NCBI GenBank assembly: GCA_045631205.1
Contig: JAZQUI010000028.1
Span: forward strand, 124,001-188,000
Direction of reading: 5' to 3'
Source of the DNA: HGM04593 sp045631205
GTDB taxonomy: Bacteria; Bacteroidota; Bacteroidia; Bacteroidales; Bacteroidaceae
DNA length: 64,000 nucleotides
Shown: positions 25,455-34,845 of the stretch, one piece after another
How positions within the stretch are numbered: the first letter of the stretch is position 1
Layout of the letters: the number at the start of each line of letters is the position of its first letter
Translations under genes and position numbers: made by a program
Notes under the pieces: model-generated
Databases searched by the model: none
Told to the model about the DNA's origin: nothing
Seen by the model: the letters and a program-made list of their open reading frames with translations, nothing else

Positions 25455-27806
25455 ATGAAGAAACTTGTATTAACCCTAATCGTTGCATTTGCTACCCTGT
25501 GTGGCTTTGCACAGGATAAAGTATGGGAAGATGTTGTGACAGGCTACAGAACGAGCACTGTCTTTGATGTCAATAAGGTTTGGTTCTATCCCGACAGGAC
25601 CGATGTGCTCTTGCACATAGATTTCCTTGCCGGCCGTCAGGCGAGGATAGCATTGGGTACTACACTCAGTGATAGTGCAAACAATTATGCTTTGAAAGGC
25701 AAGAACTCTGTGGAGTACGATGGTGCTCTTTGTGTGGAGTATGAGACTCCTTTTGTCGTACCCGAAAGTGGTGAGTTTGATATCCTGCTCTCTTTTGAGC
25801 CGTTGCCTGTGGGCACTGAACGCTTCACGCTTAATGGTTACGACGGTTGGGTTGTACGGAATATACGCAGTAGTGCCGATTTACCCAATGGCATAACTGA
25901 TACCTATTGGCGTAACGAGGCCACTGGCGATTGGCTCGTAGGCTTTGCAACCGAGCACGTAATCTATGACTCACGCTTTTGGGATATAAAGTCAATGACA
26001 GAGAAGCGTGGCGGTTACACTCTTACCGTTGAGAACGGCAACGATGTGCTCGACATTAAGGTGGGCAAGATGAAGAAGGGTACACGCACAATCAAAGTAG
26101 GCGGTTCAAAAGCTGTGAAGTGCAGCCCAATAACCACAGCCACGTTACCCGATTACCCTGTGAAAGACAACCGTATTGGAATAAAGGACAACGGTTATCG
26201 TTCGGGCGACAGTGTAACAATAATCGGTTGGCTAAAGGATATGCCTGCCGAGGCCTTGGAAAGAGGTGGCAATGAGTTTGAAGTTTCCATTGAGAATGTA
26301 ATTTTAGGGGATGAAGAGAATTTCTATGCACGCTTGGATTCAATAGGCCGTTTTGTAATAAAGGTTCCTGTGATGAACTCAACCGATGCCGCTCTCGATT
26401 GGAGCAGAAGTAAAGCAACTGTAGTACTTGAACCGGGTGAGACATATCTGTTTGTAAATGATTTTACTACAGGCCAGCAACTTTTTATGGGTAATGATGT
26501 CCGCTTGCAGAACGAAACGCTTGCTTATCCTTTCAAATGGTTTTCGACACCCCGATTAACGAAAGGGGCTAGCCACGAAGAGGCAATGATGTATCTTAAG
26601 GGAATACAAACAGAACTTGGAAATTTTTGTGAAGGGTTGGTTGAGTACGCAAAAGAGCGCCCGAATCTTTCAAGGCGTTGTGTGGATTTTGTCAAGGGTT
26701 ACTACCAGACAGGTGCCGGTCGTGAACTTATGCAGGGTAGGTTTTATGTAAAGGAGTGGTTGCCCGCAGAGTATTTTGCCTTTGTACGCGATAGCCTCTG
26801 GTGTAAGGAGTGGCAAAAGCCTTACACAATGTATCGTGATTTTCCGGGTTTGTTGCAGGATTATGTTCATTATGGCATTGAAAGGGAATATACGGGTGGC
26901 AATAGCTATGTACCACTGCTCAAGCTGTTGGCAAGCAGGGGAGTTATAACATTGGATGAAAGGGAATTTGCTGCTGTGGAATCATACGACTCGGAGCTTG
27001 AGATTTTTCGTGCCAGGATGATAGCATTGGAAACGGTAGAGGAGAGAAAGGCTCTTTTAGCAGAGTTTAAAGCGAGAGAACAGGTTGCTATCGTAAATTC
27101 TTTGATGGAACGCTATAATAAGGAAATTGAAACGGAATTATACTGCGGTCTACCGTTGAAAATGGCCGAATCTATTGCCGATAATGCTGAATTATGTGAT
27201 ATCAGTCTTGCTTATTGCCTGCATCGTTATACAGAAGATAATAGCAAGCCACTTAATGATGTTATGGTTACTACCTTGCAGGAAAAGATAGCATTACCGT
27301 CTGTAAAAGAGAAAGTTTGGGAAAAACATAACAAGTACCTTGCGATAATGAACAAGGAGATTTCATCGGATGCCAATCTTATGTCATCGAAAGATGTTGC
27401 AGATATGAGCGACGGCGAAAAAATCCTCTGCAAACTCATTGAGCCATACAAAGGCAAGATAATCCTTATCGACGTTTGGGGCACTTGGTGCAGTCCTTGC
27501 CGTAAGGCTCTGTCAAAGAGCAAGGAAGAGTTCGAAAGGCTTGCACCGTACGATGTGATATTCCTCTACCTTGCCAACCGCAGTGATGAAGAATCGTGGA
27601 AGAATGTCATCAAGGAGTATGATGTTACAGGTGAGAATGTAGTGCATTACAACCTGCCCAATGAGCAGCAGAGTGCGGTAGAGAACTTCCTCAAAGTAAA
27701 CCAGTACCCCACCTACAGACTAATCGACCGCAACGGCAACCTGCTCGATGTCAATGCAGACCCTCGCAACCTTGATGCTTTGGAAAACCTTTTAAAAGCA
27801 TTGTAA
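25455..27806 (+). CDS. Large exported TlpA-like thioredoxin protein
   Basis: A 783-residue exported protein: signal peptide MKKLVLTLIVAFATLCGFAQ, then an N-terminal beta-domain (RTDVLLHIDFLAG, FDILLSFEPLPVGTERFTL), a second beta region, a long helical middle and a C-terminal thioredoxin domain. The redox site is Cys679-Ser-Pro-Cys682 in VWGTWCSPCRKAL and the cis-proline is in NQYPTYRLI. The N-terminal domain is recognisably shared with the protein at 32955, which lacks thioredoxin. A tail-like fragment of an A/B-type gene sits just before its start, evidence of local duplication. Confidence 0.88.
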   Translation: MKKLVLTLIVAFATLCGFAQDKVWEDVVTGYRTSTVFDVNKVWFYPDRTDVLLHIDFLAGRQARIALGTTLSDSANNYALKGKNSVEYDGALCVEYETPFVVPESGEFDILLSFEPLPVGTERFTLNGYDGWVVRNIRSSADLPNGITDTYWRNEATGDWLVGFATEHVIYDSRFWDIKSMTEKRGGYTLTVENGNDVLDIKVGKMKKGTRTIKVGGSKAVKCSPITTATLPDYPVKDNRIGIKDNGYRSGDSVTIIGWLKDMPAEALERGGNEFEVSIENVILGDEENFYARLDSIGRFVIKVPVMNSTDAALDWSRSKATVVLEPGETYLFVNDFTTGQQLFMGNDVRLQNETLAYPFKWFSTPRLTKGASHEEAMMYLKGIQTELGNFCEGLVEYAKERPNLSRRCVDFVKGYYQTGAGRELMQGRFYVKEWLPAEYFAFVRDSLWCKEWQKPYTMYRDFPGLLQDYVHYGIEREYTGGNSYVPLLKLLASRGVITLDEREFAAVESYDSELEIFRARMIALETVEERKALLAEFKAREQVAIVNSLMERYNKEIETELYCGLPLKMAESIADNAELCDISLAYCLHRYTEDNSKPLNDVMVTTLQEKIALPSVKEKVWEKHNKYLAIMNKEISSDANLMSSKDVADMSDGEKILCKLIEPYKGKIILIDVWGTWCSPCRKALSKSKEEFERLAPYDVIFLYLANRSDEESWKNVIKEYDVTGENVVHYNLPNEQQSAVENFLKVNQYPTYRLIDRNGNLLDVNADPRNLDALENLLKAL

Positions 27807-27908
27807 TTACAAGAAAAATAATTTATCTTTACGGTAATCCGCGAACATATACTGCACTCGCTTTGAAAAATATTGAAGCAAGCTTCATATTTCTCGTTCG
27901 CTTGTGTT

Positions 27909-27916
27909 TATCTTTG
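27909..27916 (+). promoter_or_regulatory. -7 promoter element for the double TonB-C gene
   Basis: TATCTTTG, full match, 26 bases before the ATG at 27943. This position supports that start over the upstream one. Confidence 0.5.
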
Positions 27917-27942
27917 AAAATCACTTGAAAACTTTAACAGCT

Positions 27943-28803
27943 ATGAAACCAAACCGAATTATTGTATTTATTGCTATTGCAGCAATGGCTTTATCATTGT
28001 TCTGTATTCCTTGCCACGCGCAGGATAAGTGTGATAAACCGTTTGAAATCGATCTTCCAGCAGAGGGGAAGGATGTCATGCTTGTTTGTGAACAACAACC
28101 TGAGTTCCCCGGCGGAATGCGTGCTCTTATGGATTATTTGAAAAAAGAGATACGCTATCCCAAGAAGTGCAGTGTTTCGGGAATAGAGGGAAGGGCATTT
28201 GTAAGATTCATTGTTGATAAAAACGGTAAAATCAAAAAAGTTGAGCTCTTCAAGAGCAGCGGTAACCAACTGCTCGACAAAGAGGCTATTCGCGTGGTAA
28301 AGAAGATGCCTCGCTGGAACCCCGGTAAGAACAATGGCAAGGAGGTGAATGTGATGTTTACATTGCCGGTAAACTTTAAGCTTGATAAACCCGCCCCCAA
28401 AGTGAATGAGGCGGGCGATGATTTTACTTTTGTCCATTATGATACGCAACCCGAATATCCGGGAGGTATGAAAGCCTATATGGAATATATAAAACAGAAT
28501 AGACATTATCCCGAAGAGTGTGTAAAAAACAGAATAGAGGGGAGGGCGTTTGTGCGTTTCAGTATTGATACCATTGGCAATGTGGGTGCTGTTGAAATAA
28601 TGAAAAGCAGTGGCAATAAACTGCTCGACGAAGAAGCTATGCGCCTAATAAAGGAAACCCCCGAAAAATGGTATCCAGCGAAGGACTTTCGTGGAGATGG
28701 AAAGTGGAGCCCGAGGGAATGTTTTTTTGTAATGCCCATACTCTTTAAGCTCGGCAATGATGAAAACGGTGGCAATATAAAAAGAAGTAAAGAACTGCGG
28801 TAA
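27943..28803 (+). CDS. Exported protein with two TonB C-terminal domains
   Basis: A 286-residue protein: signal peptide ending CHAQ, then two tandem TonB_C-like domains, each opening with PE(F/Y)PGGM. Domain 1 has EGRAFVRFIVDKNGKIKKVE and MPRWNPGKNNGK; domain 2 has EGRAFVRFSIDTIGNVGAVE and an altered PEKWYPAKDFRGDGKW. The transmembrane anchor and proline-rich spanner of energy-transducing TonB are missing, so a direct energy-coupling role is unlikely; this class of small periplasmic TonB-C protein is common in Bacteroidetes and of unknown role. It is followed by a terminator. Confidence 0.85.
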   Translation: MKPNRIIVFIAIAAMALSLFCIPCHAQDKCDKPFEIDLPAEGKDVMLVCEQQPEFPGGMRALMDYLKKEIRYPKKCSVSGIEGRAFVRFIVDKNGKIKKVELFKSSGNQLLDKEAIRVVKKMPRWNPGKNNGKEVNVMFTLPVNFKLDKPAPKVNEAGDDFTFVHYDTQPEYPGGMKAYMEYIKQNRHYPEECVKNRIEGRAFVRFSIDTIGNVGAVEIMKSSGNKLLDEEAMRLIKETPEKWYPAKDFRGDGKWSPRECFFVMPILFKLGNDENGGNIKRSKELR

Positions 28804-28856
28804 GGAATAAAATCGGATATAAAGTGTTATAAAATAGATTTTTTCGTAGTTTCGTG

Positions 28857-28896
28857 GTTCCCTGCCCGCTTTGTTGCCGGGTGGGGAACTCTTTTT
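28857..28896 (+). terminator. Intrinsic terminator after the double TonB-C gene
   Basis: GTTCCC and GCCCG on the left pair with CGGGT and GGGAAC on the right (ending 28889), followed by TCTTTTT. Confidence 0.75.
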
Positions 28897-28949
28897 GTTT
28901 CCGTAATTGACAATCAAGAGCCGGTTATTGAAAAAGGGCAAGAGGTTTG

Positions 28950-28981
28950 TTTGTCTGCTGTGGTAATATGGAGTATCTTTG
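28950..28981 (+). promoter_or_regulatory. Promoter for the YeiH-like gene
   Basis: TTTG at 28950-28953, 20-base spacer, TATCTTTG at 28974-28981. Both full matches; the start codon at 29007 lies 25 bases downstream. Confidence 0.7.
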
Positions 28982-29006
28982 CAGGAGTAAATGTTATGAT
29001 ATTTTT

Positions 29007-29984
29007 ATGGAGCTTTTCAAAAAGAACAGCGGTGTGATATATGTGGCTGTTTTGTCGCTAATAGTGGTGTTTTTGTTAATGGATTATGTGCCTAAAATAA
29101 GCGTGGTTTCTTCGTGGGTTACTCCACCTTTGACACTTTTTTTGGGGTTGGTTTTTGCTCTTTTGTGTGGGCAACCATTTCCTTCTTTCAATAAAAAAAC
29201 ATCGAAGATGCTGTTGCAGTATTCGGTAGTGGGGCTTGGCTTTGGTATGAATCTGCACGCTTCATTGGCTTCGGGCAGAGAGGGAATGCTGTTTACAATT
29301 GTGTCGGTTGTGGGTACAATGGTCGTGGGTATGCTCATTGGGTATAGGCTGTTGAAGATTGATAGGAATACCTCTTATTTGATAAGTTCGGGTACGGCAA
29401 TTTGTGGTGGAAGTGCTATTGCTGCGGTGGGGCCTGTCATAGGCGCTCGCGATGGTGAAATGTCTGTGGCTCTTGCTACGGTTTTTATTCTTAATGCCGT
29501 TGCGCTTTTCCTTTTCCCTGTTTTAGGCCGTTGGTTAGAACTAGATGAGGCGCAGTTTGGTACTTGGGCTGCCATTGCTATTCACGATACAAGTTCGGTG
29601 GTGGGTGCCGGCGCGGCATACGGTGAGGAGGCTTTGCGCGTGGCTACTACAATAAAACTTACCCGTGCTTTGTGGATTATACCATTGGCGTTGGCTACAT
29701 CTGTTATTTTTCGCAGTGGTAACAAAAAGATAAATATTCCGTGGTTTATTTTGTGGTTTGTTTGTGCGGTGGTGGCGAATACTTATCTTCTTGATGGTTG
29801 TCCGCAGGTTGGTGCGTTTGTTTCGGGAGTGGCGCGAAAGGGGCTTGTTGTAACGCTCTTTCTTATAGGTGCTTCCTTGTCGCCTTCGGTACTGAAATCT
29901 GTGGGATTGAAACCTCTTTTTCAGGGAATCTTGCTATGGATTGTCATAAGTGTAGGCTCTCTTGCTTATATCCTTTGGTGTTGA
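29007..29984 (+). CDS. YeiH-family putative membrane exporter (UPF0324)
   Basis: A 325-residue polytopic membrane protein with roughly nine to ten hydrophobic segments. Family signatures are visible: YSVVGLGFGMNLHAS, SSGTAICGGSAIAAVGPVI, and AIHDTSSVVGAGAAYG. The family is usually called a putative sulfate exporter and in some bacteria exports sulfite-related anions; the substrate here is unproven. The start is ATG 29007, because the promoter at 28950-28981 lies inside the longer reading from 28947. Transcribed alone. Confidence 0.88.
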   Translation: MELFKKNSGVIYVAVLSLIVVFLLMDYVPKISVVSSWVTPPLTLFLGLVFALLCGQPFPSFNKKTSKMLLQYSVVGLGFGMNLHASLASGREGMLFTIVSVVGTMVVGMLIGYRLLKIDRNTSYLISSGTAICGGSAIAAVGPVIGARDGEMSVALATVFILNAVALFLFPVLGRWLELDEAQFGTWAAIAIHDTSSVVGAGAAYGEEALRVATTIKLTRALWIIPLALATSVIFRSGNKKINIPWFILWFVCAVVANTYLLDGCPQVGAFVSGVARKGLVVTLFLIGASLSPSVLKSVGLKPLFQGILLWIVISVGSLAYILWC

Positions 29985-30039
29985 AATTGTTCCCGGTTGA
30001 TAAGTAGGCGTAATTTGTTGAAAATCGGGAAAAAGTTTT

Positions 30040-30071
30040 TTTGCAAGGTACAATTAAAGAGAGTATCTTCG
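30040..30071 (+). promoter_or_regulatory. Promoter for dnaB
   Basis: TTTG at 30040-30043, 20-base spacer, TATCTTCG at 30064-30071; dnaB starts 22 bases downstream. Confidence 0.7.
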
Positions 30072-30093
30072 CGGTCGAATTTCAAGAATTATA

Positions 30094-31668
30094 ATGGAAA
30101 ATACAAATACACCGAAGAGAAACACGCGTACTCGCAAGGATTCAACCCCTGTGTTGAGCGAGTATGGTCACGTGCAGCCGCAAGCATTGGAACTTGAAGA
30201 GGCTGTACTTGGCGCGTTGATGATAGACAGCGATGCAATTGGACGCTTGGGCGACATCCTGAAACCCGAGTCTTTTTATGACAAACGCAACCAACTGCTC
30301 TTTAGAGCAATACAGGAGATGGACCTCAACGACCGTCCAATTGACATTCTCACTGTTACCGAATACTTGCGCAGTCGCGGTATTTTGGAGGATGTGGGTG
30401 GCCCTGTATATATTGCACAGCTCACCAGTCGCATAGTTTCGTCGGTGAACATTGAGTACCACGCCAATATTATTGCGCAAAAGAAACTTGCTCGCGACCT
30501 CATAAAATTTACAAGCAAGACACAGGTGCAGGCTTTCGATGAAACGCAGGACATCGAGGAGCTTATGCAGCAGGCCGAAAGTGAGCTTTTTGAGATTTCG
30601 CGTCACAATATGAAGAACGACTTCACACCTGTGAGCGGAGTTTTGAAAGATGCTTATAAGGCCATACAGAAGGCGGCGGAAAATACCAGTGGTTTGAGTG
30701 GTTTGAGTACCGGTTTTACCGACCTTGACAAAATGACTTCGGGTTGGCAGAATACCGACCTTATAATTCTTGCAGCCCGTCCAGCGATGGGAAAAACCGC
30801 TTTTGCCCTCTCTCTTGTTCGTAATATGGCTGTTGACCAAGGTATCCCTGTGGGTATGTTCTCGCTTGAGATGGGTAACGTGCAGCTTGTGAATCGTCTT
30901 ATCTGTAACGTGTGTCAGATAACCGGTGATAAAATCAAGAGCGGACGTCTCGAAAAGTATGAATGGGGACAGCTCGACCGTAAAATCGTTGCGCTCGATA
31001 ATGCACCTATTTATGTCGATGACACCCCGCAGTTATCGGTATTCGAGTTGCGTACAAAAGCCCGTCGTATGGTGCGCGAGCACGGCGTTAAGATGATTTT
31101 CATCGATTACTTGCAGTTGATGACTGCAAACGTGGGTAAGGGTAGCCGTCAGGAGGAAATCAGTACCATTTCGCGTTCACTCAAAGGACTTGCCAAGGAG
31201 TTGAATATTCCAGTGATGGCGCTCAGTCAGTTGAACCGTAACCTCGAAGGCCGTGAGGGTGTCGAGGGTAAGCGTCCGCAGTTGAGTGACCTTCGTGAGT
31301 CGGGAGCCATTGAGCAGGATGCCGATATCGTACTCTTTGTGAACCGTCCCGAATATTTCCACATTTACAAGGACGGAGACTTTGACTGGCGCGACAAGGC
31401 CGAGATTATTATTGCAAAGCATCGTAACGGTGCTACGGGCGATGTACGTCTTACTTTCCGCAAGGAGTATGCCCGTTTTATGAATATGAACGATGAATCG
31501 TTGGGAAACATACTCCCTTCGGATATACCGGTTGTTCGTGCTTCAAAGATGAATGCGAACATTGGTCCCGAACCTGTTCCCGGCGAGATGCCCGACTATT
31601 TGCAGCAGTCGCCCGGCACACCCGTGGATTTTATTGGCGGAGGAAATCCCGGCGATGTACCATTTTAA
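30094..31668 (+). CDS. dnaB: Replicative DNA helicase
   Basis: A 524-residue hexameric helicase. The N-terminal domain (PQALELEEAVLGALMID) is followed by the RecA-like motor with Walker A ARPAMGKTAFAL near residue 230, Walker B MIFIDYLQLM, and the DnaB motifs SQLNRNLEGR and SDLRESGAIEQDAD. KHRNGATGDVRLTF closes the motor. The C-terminal 60 residues are low-complexity (GPEPVPGEMPDYL) and acidic-ended DVPF. No intein is present. It unwinds DNA at the replication fork and recruits primase. Transcribed from its own promoter. Confidence 0.96.
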   Translation: MENTNTPKRNTRTRKDSTPVLSEYGHVQPQALELEEAVLGALMIDSDAIGRLGDILKPESFYDKRNQLLFRAIQEMDLNDRPIDILTVTEYLRSRGILEDVGGPVYIAQLTSRIVSSVNIEYHANIIAQKKLARDLIKFTSKTQVQAFDETQDIEELMQQAESELFEISRHNMKNDFTPVSGVLKDAYKAIQKAAENTSGLSGLSTGFTDLDKMTSGWQNTDLIILAARPAMGKTAFALSLVRNMAVDQGIPVGMFSLEMGNVQLVNRLICNVCQITGDKIKSGRLEKYEWGQLDRKIVALDNAPIYVDDTPQLSVFELRTKARRMVREHGVKMIFIDYLQLMTANVGKGSRQEEISTISRSLKGLAKELNIPVMALSQLNRNLEGREGVEGKRPQLSDLRESGAIEQDADIVLFVNRPEYFHIYKDGDFDWRDKAEIIIAKHRNGATGDVRLTFRKEYARFMNMNDESLGNILPSDIPVVRASKMNANIGPEPVPGEMPDYLQQSPGTPVDFIGGGNPGDVPF

Positions 31669-31682
31669 ATGGAATTTTTTAC

Positions 31683-31690
31683 TATCTTCG
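31683..31690 (+). promoter_or_regulatory. -7 promoter element for trpS
   Basis: TATCTTCG, 26 bases before the trpS start. Confidence 0.45.
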
Positions 31691-31716
31691 CGCAATTAAA
31701 TTAAAGAACTGAAAAA

Positions 31717-32805
31717 ATGAGCAAAATAATATTGACAGGTGACCGTCCCACCGGCCGTTTGCACTTGGGACACTATGTGGGTTCTCTGCGCCGTCGCGTG
31801 GAACTGCAAAATTCCGGCGTTTACGATAAAATATTTATAATGATTGCCGATGCACAGGCACTTACCGACAATGCCGATAATCCCGAAAAGGTGCGTCAGA
31901 ATATCATTGAGGTGGCTCTCGATTACCTCTCTGTGGGTATAGACCCAGCAAAGAGCACCATCTTCATACAGTCACAGGTAGCCGAGCTTTGCGAGCTTGC
32001 ATTCTACTATATGAACCTTGTTACCGTGTCGCGTTTGCAGCGCAACCCCACAGTGAAAACCGAGATACAGATGCGTAATTTCGAAACAAGCATTCCAGTT
32101 GGTTTCTTCACATATCCCATCAGCCAGGCTTCCGATATCACAGCATTCCGTGCAACAACAGTTCCTGCCGGCGAAGACCAACAGCCTATGATTGAGCAGG
32201 CTCGTGAGATTGCGCGCCGTTTCAATGGTATTTATGGCGAGACACTTGTGGAACCCGAAATTCTGTTGCCCGACAACGCAGCTTGTTTGCGTCTGCCCGG
32301 TACCGACGGTAAAGCAAAGATGAGTAAGTCGCTTGGTAACTGCATTTACCTCTCCGACACAGCCGAGGAACTTCGTCAGCGTGTTATGGGTATGTACACC
32401 GACCCCGACCACTTGCGTGTTCAGGATCCCGGTAAGGTAGAGGGTAACACTGTGTTTACTTATCTCGATGCATTCTGCAAACCCGAACATTTTGAAAAAT
32501 ATCTTCCCGACTATCCCTCGCTCGACGAGCTTAAGGCTCACTATCGTCGTGGTGGTCTTGGCGATGTTAAAGTTAAGAAATTCCTTATCGCAATTCTTGA
32601 AGAGGAACTTGCGCCCATCCGTGCGCGTCGTAAAGAGTGGGAACAGAAGATACACGAGGTTTACGCATTGCTCGAGGAGGGTTGCAACGTGGCGCGTGCT
32701 ACTGCGGCCGACACTCTTGCCGATGTACGTCGTGCAATGAAAATCAACTATTTCGAAGATAAAGAACTTATTGAGGAGCAGGCTCGTCGCTTCCGTGGCG
32801 AGTGA
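31717..32805 (+). CDS. trpS: Tryptophanyl-tRNA synthetase
   Basis: A 362-residue class Ic aminoacyl-tRNA synthetase. The HIGH-type motif is in RPTGRLHLGHYVGSL (residues 9-23) and the KMSKS loop reads AKMSKSLGN near residue 200. AGEDQQPMIEQAREIARRFN is the conserved tryptophan-pocket region. The catalytic core is in place and the C-terminal domain is slightly longer than the about 330-residue bacterial norm. It charges tRNA-Trp. A hairpin at 32825-32862 follows. Confidence 0.95.
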   Translation: MSKIILTGDRPTGRLHLGHYVGSLRRRVELQNSGVYDKIFIMIADAQALTDNADNPEKVRQNIIEVALDYLSVGIDPAKSTIFIQSQVAELCELAFYYMNLVTVSRLQRNPTVKTEIQMRNFETSIPVGFFTYPISQASDITAFRATTVPAGEDQQPMIEQAREIARRFNGIYGETLVEPEILLPDNAACLRLPGTDGKAKMSKSLGNCIYLSDTAEELRQRVMGMYTDPDHLRVQDPGKVEGNTVFTYLDAFCKPEHFEKYLPDYPSLDELKAHYRRGGLGDVKVKKFLIAILEEELAPIRARRKEWEQKIHEVYALLEEGCNVARATAADTLADVRRAMKINYFEDKELIEEQARRFRGE

Positions 32806-32824
32806 TTGCTGTTCCTTGCAATAA

Positions 32825-32862
32825 AAAACAACAAAGTGGGTGCCTGCCCACTTTTGTTGTTT
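32825..32862 (+). terminator. Intrinsic terminator after trpS
   Basis: AACAACAAAGTGGG pairs with CCCACTTTTGTTGTT (one bulged T) around a six-base loop. Confidence 0.7.
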
Positions 32863-32954
32863 GTTGTAATGTATTGTTAATAAAGTTTAAAATTTGTGAC
32901 GTTTGTTTATTATTCTCGTCTTTTAAATAGAGAATATTATTTAAAACAAAAAAA

Positions 32955-34673
32955 ATGAGAAACTTACTGTTGTTGTTATTTTCCGTTTTTGCCTGCCAGG
33001 CGATAATGTCGCAAAAAAGAGTAGTGGATTACCCTTATTACGAAGAGAGGAACTCTTATACAATGTATGACGATGTTTCAAAACTCGTGCTCGATGAAAA
33101 AGAGACTCTGTTGGTACTGCACAAATTTTCTTCTGGTAATTCTTTGCTGATTGACAAGGGAACCGCTCTTGTTGGTAATACTACCGGAAAGAGATATAAA
33201 CTACTCTCTGCCGATGGGGTGGTTCCGGGCGATACGCTTCTTCTTGAGAAGGACTTGTATAAAAGTATTACTCTGCACTTTGAACCCCTTGATGCTACTG
33301 ATACTTCTTTCGATTTGGTAGAGGGTAAAAGCGTAATAAACGGAATTTCCACACTTGCCTACGATGTCGCAGAATTGCGTGCGTGGGGCAAGGATGCTCT
33401 TTCTCCCTTTAAAAGCGCTTATGTTTGTGGTAACATATATATAAAAGGAAAGGCAGAGGGTTACACCTATAAAGGAGTTAAAAGTAAATTTTACAGTCGC
33501 TTGGCCTATCCTGCAATAACAGGCATACAGGAGGAGATAAGTCTTAAAGGTGAGTTCTTTCACACAATTCCCGCCTATAACACAACAATGCTCGATTTAT
33601 ATTCCAGAAAGCACTATTTAATAATAGCCGAGCCTGGTGACACTGTGGAGATAAATTTCGACGGCAATAATTGTGAAATAATATCAAATAAAAAGTATGA
33701 TGCTCTCTGCAAGGAGATAAGTGATTATTATAACAAAAGTTACGGTCTACACGATGTGCATAGTCTTATGGTAAAAAATGTGAGAATGCAGGGAATGTAC
33801 GACTGTATGCAGGGAATGTTGTGCCGCAGGTTGCTATCGTTGCAAAAGTATATGGAGAAGAATCCCTCTCTTTCTCCCGAGGCTGTCTATCTGCTGCGTT
33901 CGGGTATAAAGAGTGAAGTGCTTGCGCTCTTGAGCGGGTATGTATCTTATGTGGCATTTGAAAAAGACAGAAGTCTCTCTCCCGAATATATGGAATTTAT
34001 AAACGAGCTCCTTGCTGCATCAACAGTGCCTGCGACTATGAACATCTCCCCCTCGTACGCGCCAGTCAGAGCTCTACTTTCATACGAGGAAAGTTATTAT
34101 CGTTTTTACCAATATCGCAATGATGGTTTTTCGTCTGGTGCTTGGGTATCCGATATTCCTGTGATGTTGCTCGAAAAACAACGCAAGGGCGATATTACAA
34201 TGAGTGAAGAAGAGGTGGAGATTGTGAAGAAATACCCTCTTTGCTATACTCTTAAACGCGCGAGAAAAACGGTAGAAGACAGTATAAGATACGCCTGTGA
34301 AATTGCCGAGTGCGATGCTGTTATAGAGGCCTACAAAGGAGTTGTTGCAAAGTATCCATTTGTGACTCCTACGGAAAAAGATGTTGCAGAAGCACGAGAA
34401 AATCTTATGAGCGACCGCTGCAGGAAAGTTATTTCACGCTTGCCCTTGCCGGCCGAAGAGATTAAGTACATACGCACGGTGTTGCTTTGCCGGCGATTGG
34501 ATGGAATGGCCGGGGCTTCAATAAGAAGTGGCGAGGCTCATAAAAGAGGAGAAGATGCATTGAGCCCAGCGGTGCTTAAGCTGGCAATGGACGGGCTTGA
34601 GAATTTTCCCCTTGCACCGGTAATAGTGGAGTATAACGAAAGGCTGCGTCGCCCGGGCTCCACCGAGGAGTAA
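32955..34673 (+). CDS. Exported protein related to TlpA-like proteins but lacking the thioredoxin domain
   Basis: A 572-residue exported protein with signal peptide MRNLLLLLFSVFACQAIMSQ. The N-terminal domain (ETLLVLHKFSSGNSLLIDKG, SITLHFEPLDATDTSFDLVE) parallels the first domain of the 783-residue TlpA-like protein at 25455 (ILLSFEPLPVGTERFTLNG), and a second beta domain (VCGNIYIKGKAEG) and helical middle follow. There is no CxxC and no thioredoxin fold; the protein ends RRPGSTEE and a terminator follows at once, with no thioredoxin fragment in the 200 bases downstream. Function unknown. Confidence 0.8.
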   Translation: MRNLLLLLFSVFACQAIMSQKRVVDYPYYEERNSYTMYDDVSKLVLDEKETLLVLHKFSSGNSLLIDKGTALVGNTTGKRYKLLSADGVVPGDTLLLEKDLYKSITLHFEPLDATDTSFDLVEGKSVINGISTLAYDVAELRAWGKDALSPFKSAYVCGNIYIKGKAEGYTYKGVKSKFYSRLAYPAITGIQEEISLKGEFFHTIPAYNTTMLDLYSRKHYLIIAEPGDTVEINFDGNNCEIISNKKYDALCKEISDYYNKSYGLHDVHSLMVKNVRMQGMYDCMQGMLCRRLLSLQKYMEKNPSLSPEAVYLLRSGIKSEVLALLSGYVSYVAFEKDRSLSPEYMEFINELLAASTVPATMNISPSYAPVRALLSYEESYYRFYQYRNDGFSSGAWVSDIPVMLLEKQRKGDITMSEEEVEIVKKYPLCYTLKRARKTVEDSIRYACEIAECDAVIEAYKGVVAKYPFVTPTEKDVAEARENLMSDRCRKVISRLPLPAEEIKYIRTVLLCRRLDGMAGASIRSGEAHKRGEDALSPAVLKLAMDGLENFPLAPVIVEYNERLRRPGSTEE

Positions 34674-34726
34674 TCTCTTTGCTGCAATGCACAAGTGGGG
34701 GATATCTCTTTCTTGTGAATTCGTTT

Positions 34727-34764
34727 AACCACCCTTTTTCTCTTTGTGGAAGGGTGGTTTTTCT
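34727..34764 (+). terminator. Intrinsic terminator after the exported protein gene
   Basis: AACCACCCTT (34727-34736) pairs with AAGGGTGGTT (34750-34759), followed by a T-rich tail. Confidence 0.8.
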
Positions 34765-34837
34765 GTTTTATCTCTCGCGCCTGTACATTATTATAAAATA
34801 GTTGCTTTCAACACTTTCTTAATTCATAAAAAAAGTG

Positions 34838-34845
34838 TAACTTCG
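34838..34845 (+). promoter_or_regulatory. -7 promoter element for pheT
   Basis: TAACTTCG, 94 bases before the pheT start. A perfect hairpin (34845-34864) begins within it. Confidence 0.45.
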
